Shown: piece after piece, positions 17,317 through 25,587 of the stretch
How positions within the stretch are numbered: the stretch's first letter is position 1
Layout of the letters: every line of letters begins with the position of its first letter
The notes under the pieces: model-generated
What the model saw: only the letters and a program-made list of their open reading frames with translations
Told to the model about the DNA's origin: nothing
Databases searched by the model: none
Made by a program: the position numbers and the translations under genes
Assembly: GCA_016932035.1 (NCBI GenBank)
Contig: JAFGDR010000021.1
Span: forward strand, 1-26,232
From: Candidatus Cloacimonadota bacterium
GTDB taxonomy: Bacteria; Cloacimonadota; Cloacimonadia; JGIOTU-2
Direction: 5' to 3'
DNA: 26,232 nucleotides

Positions 17317-18498
17317 TTATTTTGAAAGCTGCTTGACCAGCTGAGGTATCACCTCGAAAAGATCACCGACGATCCCGACATCTGCAACCTTGAAAATCGG
17401 TGCATCTTTGTCTTTATTGATCGCAATGATAATATCAGAGGACTGCATACCCACAAGATGCTGGATTGCACCGGATACACCACAAGCTATATAAATCTTC
17501 GGCTTGACAGTTTTTCCGGTTTGCCCGACCTGATGAGAATACTCTATCCATCCTGAATCGACTGCTGCTCTTGATGCACCAACTGCAGCACCTAGTACAG
17601 ATGCAAGCTGTTTGATCAAAGTAAAATTCTCAGCACATTTTATACCGCGTCCACCAGTCACGATTATATCGGCATCGGTAATCTTCACACTTTGGGTTTC
17701 ATCTTTTATATATGAAAGAAATTTTGACAAGAATTTAGTGTTATCAAAAGTAACTTTTTCCTGAATGACATCACCAATTCTTTTTTCATCTTTGGGAAGG
17801 GGATCAAAAACTTTATGTCGAACCGTTGCCATTTGAGGACGGTAATTCGATGTTCTGATCTCAGCCATGATGTTACCACCAAATGCAGGACGGGTTTGAA
17901 CCAATTCTTTTGTTTCTGGGTCTATATTCAGATCAGTACAGTCAGCAGTAAGACCAGTATGCAGTTCGACAGCAAGTCTCGGTATGAATGAGCGTCCAAT
18001 AGCAGTGGCACCACTCAGAACGATTTCTGGTTTATATTTGTTCACAACATAAGACATTGCTTGCGTATATGGTTCATCGAGAAAATTTTCAAGAAATGCG
18101 TCATCCACGACGATCACTTTATCTGCACCAAAATGAATAAGCTCTTCGGATTGTTTGTCAAAGTTATTTCCAAGAAGAACAGCTGTCACATCATTACCAA
18201 GATCATCTGCCAGCTCCCGGGCTTTACTGAGAATCTCAAAAGCTATTGGCATGACTATTCCATTTTTCTGCTCAGCATAGACCATGACACCGGAATAGTC
18301 TGCTAGATTTTGAACCTGTTCCTGCTCTTTTTCAATGATGATTGCATCGACCAGACATTCAGGCACGCAGGCACCGCACAGTGTACAGGTGTCCAGGTTT
18401 ATAGCAGCCTTTTTATCAACGAGCGTTATCGCTTGATAAGGACATATAGGTATGCACTTACTGCACCCGATACATTTTTCTTGAATTACTTTGATCAA
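17317..18498 (-). CDS. etfA: Electron-transfer flavoprotein alpha subunit with N-terminal 2x[4Fe-4S] ferredoxin domain
   Basis: A 393-residue EtfA with an N-terminal bacterial ferredoxin: Cys9, 12, 15, 19 and Cys38, 41, 44, 48, each followed by the usual C-P or C-L. The EtfA body follows, and its C-terminal FAD domain is seen as G-G-R-G-I, then S-R-A-A-V-D, H-Q-V-G-Q-T-G-K-T-V, and I-A-C-G-V-S-G-A-I-Q-H. Such ferredoxin-fused EtfA occurs in anaerobes, for instance with caffeyl-CoA reductase and other bifurcating acyl-CoA dehydrogenases. The start is a TTG supported by GGAGG four bases upstream; no ATG in a sensible place competes. EtfB, the obligate partner that is normally adjacent, is not in the window, and no acyl-CoA dehydrogenase is either. 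The partner must be encoded elsewhere or the protein works differently. Confidence 0.93.
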   Translation of the reverse strand: MIKVIQEKCIGCSKCIPICPYQAITLVDKKAAINLDTCTLCGACVPECLVDAIIIEKEQEQVQNLADYSGVMVYAEQKNGIVMPIAFEILSKARELADDLGNDVTAVLLGNNFDKQSEELIHFGADKVIVVDDAFLENFLDEPYTQAMSYVVNKYKPEIVLSGATAIGRSFIPRLAVELHTGLTADCTDLNIDPETKELVQTRPAFGGNIMAEIRTSNYRPQMATVRHKVFDPLPKDEKRIGDVIQEKVTFDNTKFLSKFLSYIKDETQSVKITDADIIVTGGRGIKCAENFTLIKQLASVLGAAVGASRAAVDSGWIEYSHQVGQTGKTVKPKIYIACGVSGAIQHLVGMQSSDIIIAINKDKDAPIFKVADVGIVGDLFEVIPQLVKQLSK

Positions 18499-18502
18499 AG
18501 TA

Positions 18503-18507
18503 CCTCC
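18503..18507 (-). promoter_or_regulatory. Shine-Dalgarno site supporting the TTG start of etfA
   Basis: GGAGG on the minus strand, followed by TACT and then TTG at 18498. It supports an uncommon start codon. Confidence 0.7.
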
Positions 18508-18561
18508 ACCCAGAAATTTGAGAATAGTATATTTTTCGTCAAGTTACTCGGTTCTATGATT

Positions 18562-19512
18562 TTATTTGAAAAGAAAAAAAATGTATATTCCATAAATCGC
18601 TATGAAGATCAAGCCCTGTATACGCTTAACGCTTTTAAATAAGCGGGATGAAGCAAAGAAAAGCAGTGAAACAAACAGACATACCGCAACATCTATGATG
18701 ACATCGGACTGGAGAACGATCGGTTTGATGGCCGATGCAATTCCAAGCACAAAGAGTATATTAAAAATATTACTTCCAACAATGTTACCGATCGCAATCG
18801 AGACCTTGCCCTTCATCACAGCAACAATCGACGTGACAATCTCCGGAATAGATGTTCCAAGCGCAACGAGTGACATACCAATCACCTTATCGCTTACTCC
18901 CCACATTGCAGAAATCCTCGTTGCATTTTCCACTGCAAGATGACCGCCGAAAGCGATAGCAGCACCTCCAAAAATCGTAATTGCTATATCTTTCGAAAGA
19001 GATGTCCTTTTTCCAGAATCCTCATATTTTTTCTCTTTGCGATCAACTTTTGCCATTCGATATAGATAATACAGAAAACCGATAAACAGAAGTAAAAATA
19101 TGATCCCTTCGAGTCTGGATACTGTGACAAATCCTGTTTTATGAGATGAGAAGTTCACGACAAAAAACAGCATGAGGACAGTAATAAATATCATGAACGG
19201 ATTTTCTTTCCTGATCGTGCTGCTCTCGAAGTAAAGGGGTTTTATCAGAGCCGCAATACCGATTGCCAGACAAATGTTCGCAATATTGCTTCCCACAACA
19301 TTTCCGAAAGCAATACCGTTAACACCTACGAGTGATGCCTTTATGCTGACAGCTGCTTCGGGTGCACTCGTACCGATCGCAGCAATGGTCAATCCGACAA
19401 AAAGCGGTGATACCTTAAGATATTGAGCAATGTTCGATGCTCCTTCGATAAAAAGGTCAGCTCCTTTTGCTAGAAGAACGAATGAGACGACAAGCAGAAT
19501 GTAGGGTATCAT
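18562..19512 (-). CDS. Sodium/calcium antiporter (CaCA family, YrbG-like)
   Basis: A 316-residue inner-membrane protein with about ten hydrophobic segments and the two inverted alpha-repeats of the calcium:cation antiporter superfamily. The first repeat has G-T-S-A-P-E-A-A-V-S (about 48-57) with G-N-V-V-G-S-N-I-A-N. The second has G-T-S-I-P-E-I-V-T-S with G-N-I-V-G-S-N-I-F-N. The acidic residue in each G-T-S-x-P-E is the ion ligand. It would exchange Ca2+ for Na+ (K+-independent in the bacterial homologs that have been studied). The start has GAGG six bases upstream. The gene directly abuts the MBL-fold gene before it (stop and start touching) and precedes etfA by 63 nt. Confidence 0.93.
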   Translation of the reverse strand: MIPYILLVVSFVLLAKGADLFIEGASNIAQYLKVSPLFVGLTIAAIGTSAPEAAVSIKASLVGVNGIAFGNVVGSNIANICLAIGIAALIKPLYFESSTIRKENPFMIFITVLMLFFVVNFSSHKTGFVTVSRLEGIIFLLLFIGFLYYLYRMAKVDRKEKKYEDSGKRTSLSKDIAITIFGGAAIAFGGHLAVENATRISAMWGVSDKVIGMSLVALGTSIPEIVTSIVAVMKGKVSIAIGNIVGSNIFNILFVLGIASAIKPIVLQSDVIIDVAVCLFVSLLFFASSRLFKSVKRIQGLIFIAIYGIYIFFLFK

Positions 19513-20289
19513 CTAAACCTCTATCCAATCGGTGGATTGATGTTGCCCGGCAACATATAGGTTGCAGCTTGCATTTCGGGATTTCAGGAATGATCGCATC
19601 GACTCGATTGCGAGATCTGGCACATTATTAATCTCGCTGAGATGTGCAAGTATGATATTTTTGAGCCCGTCATGCATAACTTCATCGATCAACTCTGATG
19701 CCTGCATATTCGAGAGATGTCCATGCTTACCTTTTACGCGCTGCTTCAGATACCATGCATAGGGTCCGTTTACCAGCATATCGATATCATGATTACTTTC
19801 AAGAATGATAGTGCTTGGCGTTTTCATCTTTTCTTTGACCAGCGATGTCGGATACCCAAGATCAGTTAGGACTGCCAGTTTTGCTGAATTACCTCTTTCG
19901 GAGATCAGGAAACAGGATGTATCTGCGCTGTCATGGGGAACTGAAAACGGCTCGATAAGAAACTCACTCATGGTAAAACGTGTACCATTATCAAAAATTT
20001 TTACTTCTTTAATATTACCAAGTTTATATGCACCAGCATTATACGTACTCTCATTAATATATAAGGGAATGCCGAGACTGCGCACGATCGGTCCGGCACC
20101 TTTGATATGATCTGAATGTTCGTGCGAAATGACAAGCGCTTTGATGTTTTCAAGCGGAAAATCAAAGTCGAAAAGTTTCTCTTTTAAGCGCTTCAAGCTC
20201 AATCCTGCATCCACCAAAATTGCCGATTCCTGTCCTGAGACCAGGATGCAATTTCCTTTGCTGCCGCTTGCTATAACTCGTACTTTCAT
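19513..20289 (-). CDS. MBL-fold metallohydrolase (YycJ/WalJ-like)
   Basis: A 258-residue single-domain metallo-beta-lactamase-fold protein. It starts M-K-V-R-V-I-A-S-G-S-K-G-N-C, the typical opening of the YycJ-like branch, and has the dinuclear metal motif S-H-E-H-S-D-H (His56, His58, Asp60, His61). Later ligands are probably in V-P-H-D-S-A-D, L-T-D-L-G, E-S-N-H-D and L-A-H-L-S. Members are predicted 5'-3' DNA exonucleases or other phosphoesterases. The frame can be extended to a TTG at 20331, but that codon coincides with a TTGACA promoter-like hexamer (20331-20326, minus strand) and gives a non-conserved lead, so I prefer the ATG at 20289. There is no strong Shine-Dalgarno site at either start. 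The 185-base upstream gap probably holds the operon promoter. Confidence 0.88.
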   Translation of the reverse strand: MKVRVIASGSKGNCILVSGQESAILVDAGLSLKRLKEKLFDFDFPLENIKALVISHEHSDHIKGAGPIVRSLGIPLYINESTYNAGAYKLGNIKEVKIFDNGTRFTMSEFLIEPFSVPHDSADTSCFLISERGNSAKLAVLTDLGYPTSLVKEKMKTPSTIILESNHDIDMLVNGPYAWYLKQRVKGKHGHLSNMQASELIDEVMHDGLKNIILAHLSEINNVPDLAIESMRSFLKSRNASCNLYVAGQHQSTDWIEV

Positions 20290-20474
20290 AATATTGAGAG
20301 ATGAATTCCCGTATATAGGACGGATTGTCAATAAAAATTGTGGTTCGGCGTAAGGTTAAAGAATATATTAAATCATACGTCTCCATTACATTCCACTATT
20401 GCGAGAAGAGAACATAGAGAAAAAACATAGATCTACTACTTACCTAAACTCTCAATTCACAATGTATCACTCCA

Positions 20475-21593
20475 TCACTTCCACTTATACTTACTGAACG
20501 TGCCCAGCAGTCCAAACAGGATGAAATATGGAGCATAAAGAATTTCCACAAATGGGAATGCGATCAAAGGAAGGAAATCATGGAACATAACTGCACCCCG
20601 AAGAATGATGAGCAGATCGAATACACTTTTAGTGATAAAGGAAATGAAAAATACCTTCCACGGAATGGTACCAGTGCATACTAAAACAAAACATACAATA
20701 AGCAGTAAAAGATACGTAAATGCTATGAGAGAAATTATCTTAATTAGAGTGGGGTAATATCTCCATTTTGAACCACGCCGTTTCTCCTGTTGGAACGTTT
20801 GCGTGCCTGTTTTTTTTTCAACTGATGGCACAAAACTATCCTGTTTAGTTGCAAATCCTATTGTATACTTCCTACTTTTGCTTATCTTCTGTAAGAATAA
20901 ATCGTCATCCCCTGACGGGATATGCCCAATTCCGTCAAAACCATGTAACTCGTTAAAAACACTTCGTTTATAAGCAAAGTTCCTGCCGGTTGCTGTAATA
21001 CCCCAGTTCCACCCGATACTACCTGCTGAGAATGCAAACATAGCAAGGCGTTCCAGCTTTTTCATCAAAGAGAGGATTTTCTTTCCTAATGATGTGCTTT
21101 TTGATCGTAAAGGTGAATAACCAACCACGGCATCGAATCCCCTTGAGAACGTCTCATTCATCGATCGAATCCAGTATTTACCAGGTCTGCAATCCGCATC
21201 TGTAAAAAGGAGGATCTCTCCCAGCGCGGCTTCAATCCCTTGTGTTAGCGCTCTCTTCTTACCAATCAAGTCCGATTCCTCATCCCCTACTGAAATATAT
21301 TTGATCTGAGGATTTGAGTGCGCCAACTCTTGAAGTAATTTCAAAGTGGTATCGGTCGATCGATCATTTACTATAATTATTTCATATTTATCGTTTGGAT
21401 ATTCCTGCGCAAGAAGGCTGTCGACTAATGAGTTAAGATGCTCTTCTTCATTGCGTGCTGCGACGATGACAGAAATTTGTGCAATTTCATCCGAAACTTG
21501 TTTCTTTTTCAATCTGAACGTGCCGATGATCAGAAAAGCAAGGAAAAGGCAGTATAGAGCAGTTAGAGCATATAAAATGTATATAAATATCAT
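20475..21593 (-). CDS. Membrane-anchored family 2 glycosyltransferase
   Basis: A 372-residue GT-A glycosyltransferase. An N-terminal membrane segment (1-25) is followed by a cytoplasmic catalytic domain: I-S-V-I-V-A-A-R-N-E-E (44-54), I-I-V-N-D-R-S-T-D, the D-x-D-type F-T-D-A-D-C, a G-D-D-D-L-F acid site, and a Q-Q-E-K-R-R-G-S-K-W block that corresponds to Q-x-x-R-W. Two to three membrane helices follow from about 280. This layout is common for processive or lipid-linked sugar transferases; donor and acceptor are not known. The ATG overlaps the tsaD stop as ATGA, and there is no independent Shine-Dalgarno site, so it is probably translated by coupling. Confidence 0.88.
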   Translation of the reverse strand: MIFIYILYALTALYCLFLAFLIIGTFRLKKKQVSDEIAQISVIVAARNEEEHLNSLVDSLLAQEYPNDKYEIIIVNDRSTDTTLKLLQELAHSNPQIKYISVGDEESDLIGKKRALTQGIEAALGEILLFTDADCRPGKYWIRSMNETFSRGFDAVVGYSPLRSKSTSLGKKILSLMKKLERLAMFAFSAGSIGWNWGITATGRNFAYKRSVFNELHGFDGIGHIPSGDDDLFLQKISKSRKYTIGFATKQDSFVPSVEKKTGTQTFQQEKRRGSKWRYYPTLIKIISLIAFTYLLLLIVCFVLVCTGTIPWKVFFISFITKSVFDLLIILRGAVMFHDFLPLIAFPFVEILYAPYFILFGLLGTFSKYKWK

Positions 21594-22606
21594 AAAAATT
21601 TCATACCCTTTACTGCCGATGCATTGAGATCGAGTGAAGCAAATTTCTTGTTTTTATATTTAAACTGTGCAGCAGCCCCGATCATAGCAGCATTATCAGT
21701 GCAAAACAATGCTGAAGGATAGTGCAATTTAATATGATGGTCATTGCAATACTCATTGAACTTCTTCCTCAATGCTGAGTTAGCGGCAACACCGCCTGCG
21801 AGGAGAAGCGATGTTAATCCATTTTCTTCCAAGGCGCGTATCGTCTTCTGAAAGAGAACCTCAACAATTGCATGCTGAAAACTCGCAGCAAAATCATGCA
21901 ATTCCTCTCCTGCCAATTCACCTTTTTCTTTGAGGTAGAGCATGCCTGCTGTTTTCAATCCACTGAAACTGAAATCAAACGTATCGTGCTTGAGCATAGG
22001 AAGAGGAAATTCGATTACCTCACTCTGCCCTGCTTGGGCAAGGTTATCGACATGGGGACCACCTGGATACGGCAATCCGAGCAATTTTCCTATCTTATCA
22101 AATGCTTCTCCTGCCGCATCATCAACTGTTTTCCCAAGTACTTCGTAATCAACCGACGAATTAAAAATAACTAATTCCGTATGCCCACCTGAAACGATAA
22201 GTGCCAGAAATGGAAATTCAATATCTTTATGTTCCAAAAAATTTGCGAATACATGACCAAAAATATGATTCACTGCGATAAGCGGCTTTTTTAGACTAAA
22301 TGCTAGTCCTTTTGCAAAAGAAACACCCACCAGCAAAGAACCGATCAGTCCGGGATTTGCCGAAACGGCTATTGCATCGATGTCATTAATTTTTATACGT
22401 GCTTTTTCGAGAACCAGTTCAACGATTGGGATCAATGTGCGGATATGCTCACGAGATGCAAGTTCGGGAACCACTCCCCCATATTTTAAATGTACTTCTT
22501 CCTGAGATGAGATAACATTTGAAAGCACATTACAATGTCCATCGACCAGTGCAGCAGAAGTATCGTCACAGGATGTTTCAATAGCGAGAATAAGCGGTTT
22601 GGTCAT
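21590..22606 (-). CDS. tsaD: tRNA N6-threonylcarbamoyladenosine transferase
   Basis: A 338-residue universal Kae1/TsaD protein that transfers the threonylcarbamoyl group to A37 of ANN-decoding tRNAs, together with TsaB and TsaE. The ASKHA-fold opening is L-A-I-E-T-S-C-D-D-T-S (7-17). The metal-binding H-I-F-G-H (His114, His118), the S-G-G-H-T-E-L loop, T-V-D-D-A-A-G-E-A-F-D-K and the L-L-A-G-G-V-A-A-N-S block are intact. Length is typical. It sits 14 nt after the YbbR gene and overlaps the GT2 gene. No tsaB, tsaC or tsaE is in the window. Confidence 0.97.
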   Translation of the reverse strand: MTKPLILAIETSCDDTSAALVDGHCNVLSNVISSQEEVHLKYGGVVPELASREHIRTLIPIVELVLEKARIKINDIDAIAVSANPGLIGSLLVGVSFAKGLAFSLKKPLIAVNHIFGHVFANFLEHKDIEFPFLALIVSGGHTELVIFNSSVDYEVLGKTVDDAAGEAFDKIGKLLGLPYPGGPHVDNLAQAGQSEVIEFPLPMLKHDTFDFSFSGLKTAGMLYLKEKGELAGEELHDFAASFQHAIVEVLFQKTIRALEENGLTSLLLAGGVAANSALRKKFNEYCNDHHIKLHYPSALFCTDNAAMIGAAAQFKYKNKKFASLDLNASAVKGMKFL

Positions 22607-22620
22607 AGGAATTTTGGGAA

Positions 22621-23514
22621 TTATTTTGGAATTGATTTGATGCGGACTTTTGTCGGTGTTTGCCCGATCAGATCGATACCCTCAGGGACCTCGACGGTTA
22701 TATAAATATCATCATCAACAGCAACAGAATCTGAAAATTCAACCTGTGCAAAGATATCCTTCTCTTCAAGAATACTTACAAGTTCCTGTTCGCCAGACAC
22801 TTTAATACTCACAGAAGAAGGAAAAATCTCAACCCCCTCAGGAGTATCAATAGGAATCAAAGATAGGGTCTTCTGTATGATCTTCGGCTCCATTTTTGAG
22901 ATATCCAAGGTATATGTTTCGTACGAAACCATAGGATCCTGGGGTTGGATCACACTCAATTGCGGGTCTTCGACATGCACATTTATATCATAAGGAAGTG
23001 TGAGAATATTTTCTATCTGCGTAATGATCGATTGTGGACCGGTTATCTGTATTTCCTCCGGTTTTATATCGAGTTCATTTTCCAAAAAATACTTCTCACT
23101 CTCTTCGCTGGCAAAGGCAAGTTCAACGGGAACGATCATTGTGTTCATATTATCCATAACGATGAGGATATCTTTCATTGACGGTCTGCGAACGATCGTA
23201 AGATTATACTCCTCGATGCCACTCAGATGTCCATATTCGATAGGCAGATAATTCTTGCCGTAGTGCACATCCTTCAGATCGATATGATAGACATATCTCT
23301 TAAGATTATACGCCATGATATCCTGTCCTTTTCCTTCTATTGTAATATCGATCGCTTCAGGCTCGATGGTTATCGGCACGAGAGCTGACGGCGCATTCGA
23401 AATAGTGATAGGGACCTGTACATCTACCTTTTGAACCTTGGCAAGATTGATTTCAAACCAGATAAACGCAGAAAGTAGAAGTGCAAGTATAAAAATAATG
23501 ATTTTTTTATTCAT
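22621..23514 (-). CDS. YbbR-domain protein, single-pass membrane anchored (CdaR-like)
   Basis: A 297-residue protein with one N-terminal membrane segment (about 4-24, K-K then a hydrophobic run). The rest is extracytoplasmic and built of about three repeated YbbR units (roughly 30-115, 120-210 and 215-295), each with a V-x-V-P-V/I-x-I-type strand and an I-x-I-T/E-G-x-x segment. In Firmicutes, CdaR (YbbR) sits beside the diadenylate cyclase CdaA and modulates c-di-AMP synthesis. No cyclase gene is visible here, so that role cannot be assumed. Its start overlaps the TPR gene stop (TAATG). Confidence 0.85.
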   Translation of the reverse strand: MNKKIIIFILALLLSAFIWFEINLAKVQKVDVQVPITISNAPSALVPITIEPEAIDITIEGKGQDIMAYNLKRYVYHIDLKDVHYGKNYLPIEYGHLSGIEEYNLTIVRRPSMKDILIVMDNMNTMIVPVELAFASEESEKYFLENELDIKPEEIQITGPQSIITQIENILTLPYDINVHVEDPQLSVIQPQDPMVSYETYTLDISKMEPKIIQKTLSLIPIDTPEGVEIFPSSVSIKVSGEQELVSILEEKDIFAQVEFSDSVAVDDDIYITVEVPEGIDLIGQTPTKVRIKSIPK

Positions 23515-24395
23515 TACGGTTTCTCGTCTTTGGTAAAGATCCTCCTCAAACGCTCAGAAGCAAGCGTGATATAAATATTGAGCGGATCAATCTTCTGTGC
23601 GATCCTCAGATATTTTTTCGCACTGTTGAAATCTTTTTCAGCAATATAGATCTTACTCAAATCAATATAAGATTTTATATAAAAAATATTTTTTTGGATA
23701 CTATTCTTATAATTATGTATCGCTTTTTCAATATCCCCCATATTGTAACAGCATCGTGCAAAAGTGTTGTAGAACTCATCGCTGTCATAACCCAGCCTCT
23801 CGGCTTTATCATAGTAAACGTATGCCTGAATCCAGTTCTTTTTATTATCATAACACTTTCCGAGGAGAAGTTTGACCTCCTTATTTGTTGGAAAGTTCTT
23901 TTCTGCACTCAATAAAACAGAGATAGCATTATCCCATTCTTTGAGAGCAATATACTGTTCCACAAGAAATGTATATGATGAAACCAGATTGTTGAAAAAA
24001 GGCATGATCTCCTTAAAGTATGATATCGCTTCTTTTCTTCTATTGAGATAAACAAGGGCTACTGATTTATTGAAGAGCATTTCAGGTGTTTCGACCTCAA
24101 TCTTGGAATACCATTCAAGCGCTTTTTGTGCTTTGCCTTTCTGGGTGAGATACACATTTCCCATGAGGAAGTAAAGCTGGTCATGTTCCGGGAATTGGCC
24201 AAGTCCTCTCATGATGATCTTCTCAGCTTTCTTGAACATCCGATTCTTCATGTAGATCAGATACAGCATTTCGTAAGCTTTAAAAGTTTCAGGATAATCT
24301 ATTATAAGTTTCTCCAGAATTTCTTCTGAGAGAAGCCAGTTTTTTTTGGCATGATGCTCTGCTTCGAGGAGCTTTGATTTAATATGATTATCCAT
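23514..24395 (-). CDS. Tetratricopeptide-repeat protein
   Basis: A 293-residue, mostly helical protein with about seven tandem TPR units from ~35 to ~285. They are visible as repeated 34-residue spacings of A/G, Y and P positions, for instance K-A-L-E-W-Y, A-I-S-Y-F, A-Y-V-Y-Y-D-K-A, A-I-H-N-Y and A-K-K-Y-L-R-I-A. There is no signal peptide, so it is likely a cytoplasmic scaffold. It overlaps the dihydrouridine synthase gene by 8 nt and the YbbR gene by one base (TAATG). Specific function is unknown; the coupling to YbbR suggests a shared envelope-related process only weakly. Confidence 0.85.
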   Translation of the reverse strand: MDNHIKSKLLEAEHHAKKNWLLSEEILEKLIIDYPETFKAYEMLYLIYMKNRMFKKAEKIIMRGLGQFPEHDQLYFLMGNVYLTQKGKAQKALEWYSKIEVETPEMLFNKSVALVYLNRRKEAISYFKEIMPFFNNLVSSYTFLVEQYIALKEWDNAISVLLSAEKNFPTNKEVKLLLGKCYDNKKNWIQAYVYYDKAERLGYDSDEFYNTFARCCYNMGDIEKAIHNYKNSIQKNIFYIKSYIDLSKIYIAEKDFNSAKKYLRIAQKIDPLNIYITLASERLRRIFTKDEKP

Positions 24396-25353
24396 TTATT
24401 ACACTCTGCTTGAACGAATTAATCACGTCAATAATCTTGTTTTTTGTAGTAAGATGATTGAACAGGTCGCGTAGATGCGATGATCCGGTCATCCCTTTTG
24501 TGTAGAAAGGAACAAATTTTCTAAACAACTTTATGGCGGTGGATTCACCATAAAATGCAACACTTCGTTCAAAGTGTTCTTTCATGATATTGAGTCTGTC
24601 CTCATAGTTGGAATAGACAATTTCATGACCCTTAAGGATACTCTTGATCTGAGAAAAAAGCCATGGATTCCCAAGTGCACCGCGTCCGATCATTATTGAA
24701 TCGCAGCTGGTTTCTGCGAACATTCGTATGGCATTTTCAGGTGTGAGGATATCGCCATTCCCGATAATTGGGATCGAGACCAGTTCCTTGGCGCGTGCAA
24801 TGTAATGCCAATCACTTTTTCCCGAGAACATCTGGGAGCGGGTACGAGCATGTACGGTAAGGGCTGATGCACCTTCATGTTCTATGATCTTCACGATTTC
24901 ATCAAAATGCTCATCGGAATTCCAACCGATCCTGATCTTGACAGTGAATGGAAAATCTTTCATGAGCTTTTTTGTTTCTCGAACAATACCTGCAATCTCT
25001 TTAGGATTTTTCAGGAGTGCCGATCCAGAACCATTCTTCACAACTTTTTTTATGGGACATCCCATATTGATATCAAAGAAATTCGGGTGGTACTTTTGTA
25101 AGATATTGATACCTTGTACGATTTTATATGCGGTGTTGCTGAAGACCTGCAATCCGATCGGTCGGTCATTTGCATCGAATTCAGCAAGTTTTTCTGTTTT
25201 CTTATTTTCGTGAATCAATGCATCAGCGCTGATCATCTCGGAAAGGACGACATCCGCGCCGAATCTTTTGCATAACTTGCGATAGACATAATCCGTATAT
25301 CCTGCAAGTGGTGCGAGCCATAGTTTTTTTTCGAAAAGTTCTTGTGATTTCAT
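24388..25353 (-). CDS. dus: tRNA-dihydrouridine synthase (DusB-like)
   Basis: A 321-residue FMN-dependent TIM-barrel enzyme reducing uridine to dihydrouridine in tRNA. The N-terminus has L-A-P-L-A-G-Y-T-D (13-21). The catalytic Cys99 lies in N-M-G-C-P-I-K-K-V, followed by G-S-G-S-A-L-L. The barrel has T-V-K-I-R-I-G-W, H-A-R-T-R (phosphate loop), G-N-G-D-I and M-I-G-R-G-A-L-G-N-P-W. These match the DusB group well. It is first in the five-gene minus-strand run ending with the GT2 gene. No strong Shine-Dalgarno site precedes its ATG. The upstream gap to the GNAT remnant (25354-25587) holds a short tandem repeat. Confidence 0.95.
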   Translation of the reverse strand: MKSQELFEKKLWLAPLAGYTDYVYRKLCKRFGADVVLSEMISADALIHENKKTEKLAEFDANDRPIGLQVFSNTAYKIVQGINILQKYHPNFFDINMGCPIKKVVKNGSGSALLKNPKEIAGIVRETKKLMKDFPFTVKIRIGWNSDEHFDEIVKIIEHEGASALTVHARTRSQMFSGKSDWHYIARAKELVSIPIIGNGDILTPENAIRMFAETSCDSIMIGRGALGNPWLFSQIKSILKGHEIVYSNYEDRLNIMKEHFERSVAFYGESTAIKLFRKFVPFYTKGMTGSSHLRDLFNHLTTKNKIIDVINSFKQSVING

Positions 25354-25432
25354 GGTATATCAATAAGGTAAACGATGCAGAAATTGTGGCAACTAATTTA
25401 CATTTCTAAATCTTAATGTCTAACATCGATTG

Positions 25433-25460
25433 AAATGTCAAAGTTAAAATGTCAAAATTA
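25433..25460. repeat. 14-bp tandem repeat (AAATGTCAAARTTA x2)
   Basis: AAATGTCAAAGTTA (25433-25446) is directly followed by AAATGTCAAAATTA (25447-25460), a 14-bp unit with one mismatch. A partial AATGTC (25415-25420) lies just before it. It sits in the gap upstream of dus. It could be an operator, or the decayed edge of an intergenic repeat family; no function is visible. Confidence 0.6.
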
Positions 25461-25587
25461 CGTATGCATTCAATACGATCCACGATTCACACTTCATTGC
25501 AAATCAAATCTCGCTTTATTTTGTGTATCTCCGTGTTTTTCTCTTGCTACGGCGGAATCTCGAGTATTAGGGATAGAGTCGGGTGGT

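Noticed and set aside
20290-20331. Longer TTG start for the MBL-fold hydrolase
   Set aside because: The extension is not like the family and the TTG lies inside a TTGACA promoter-like hexamer.
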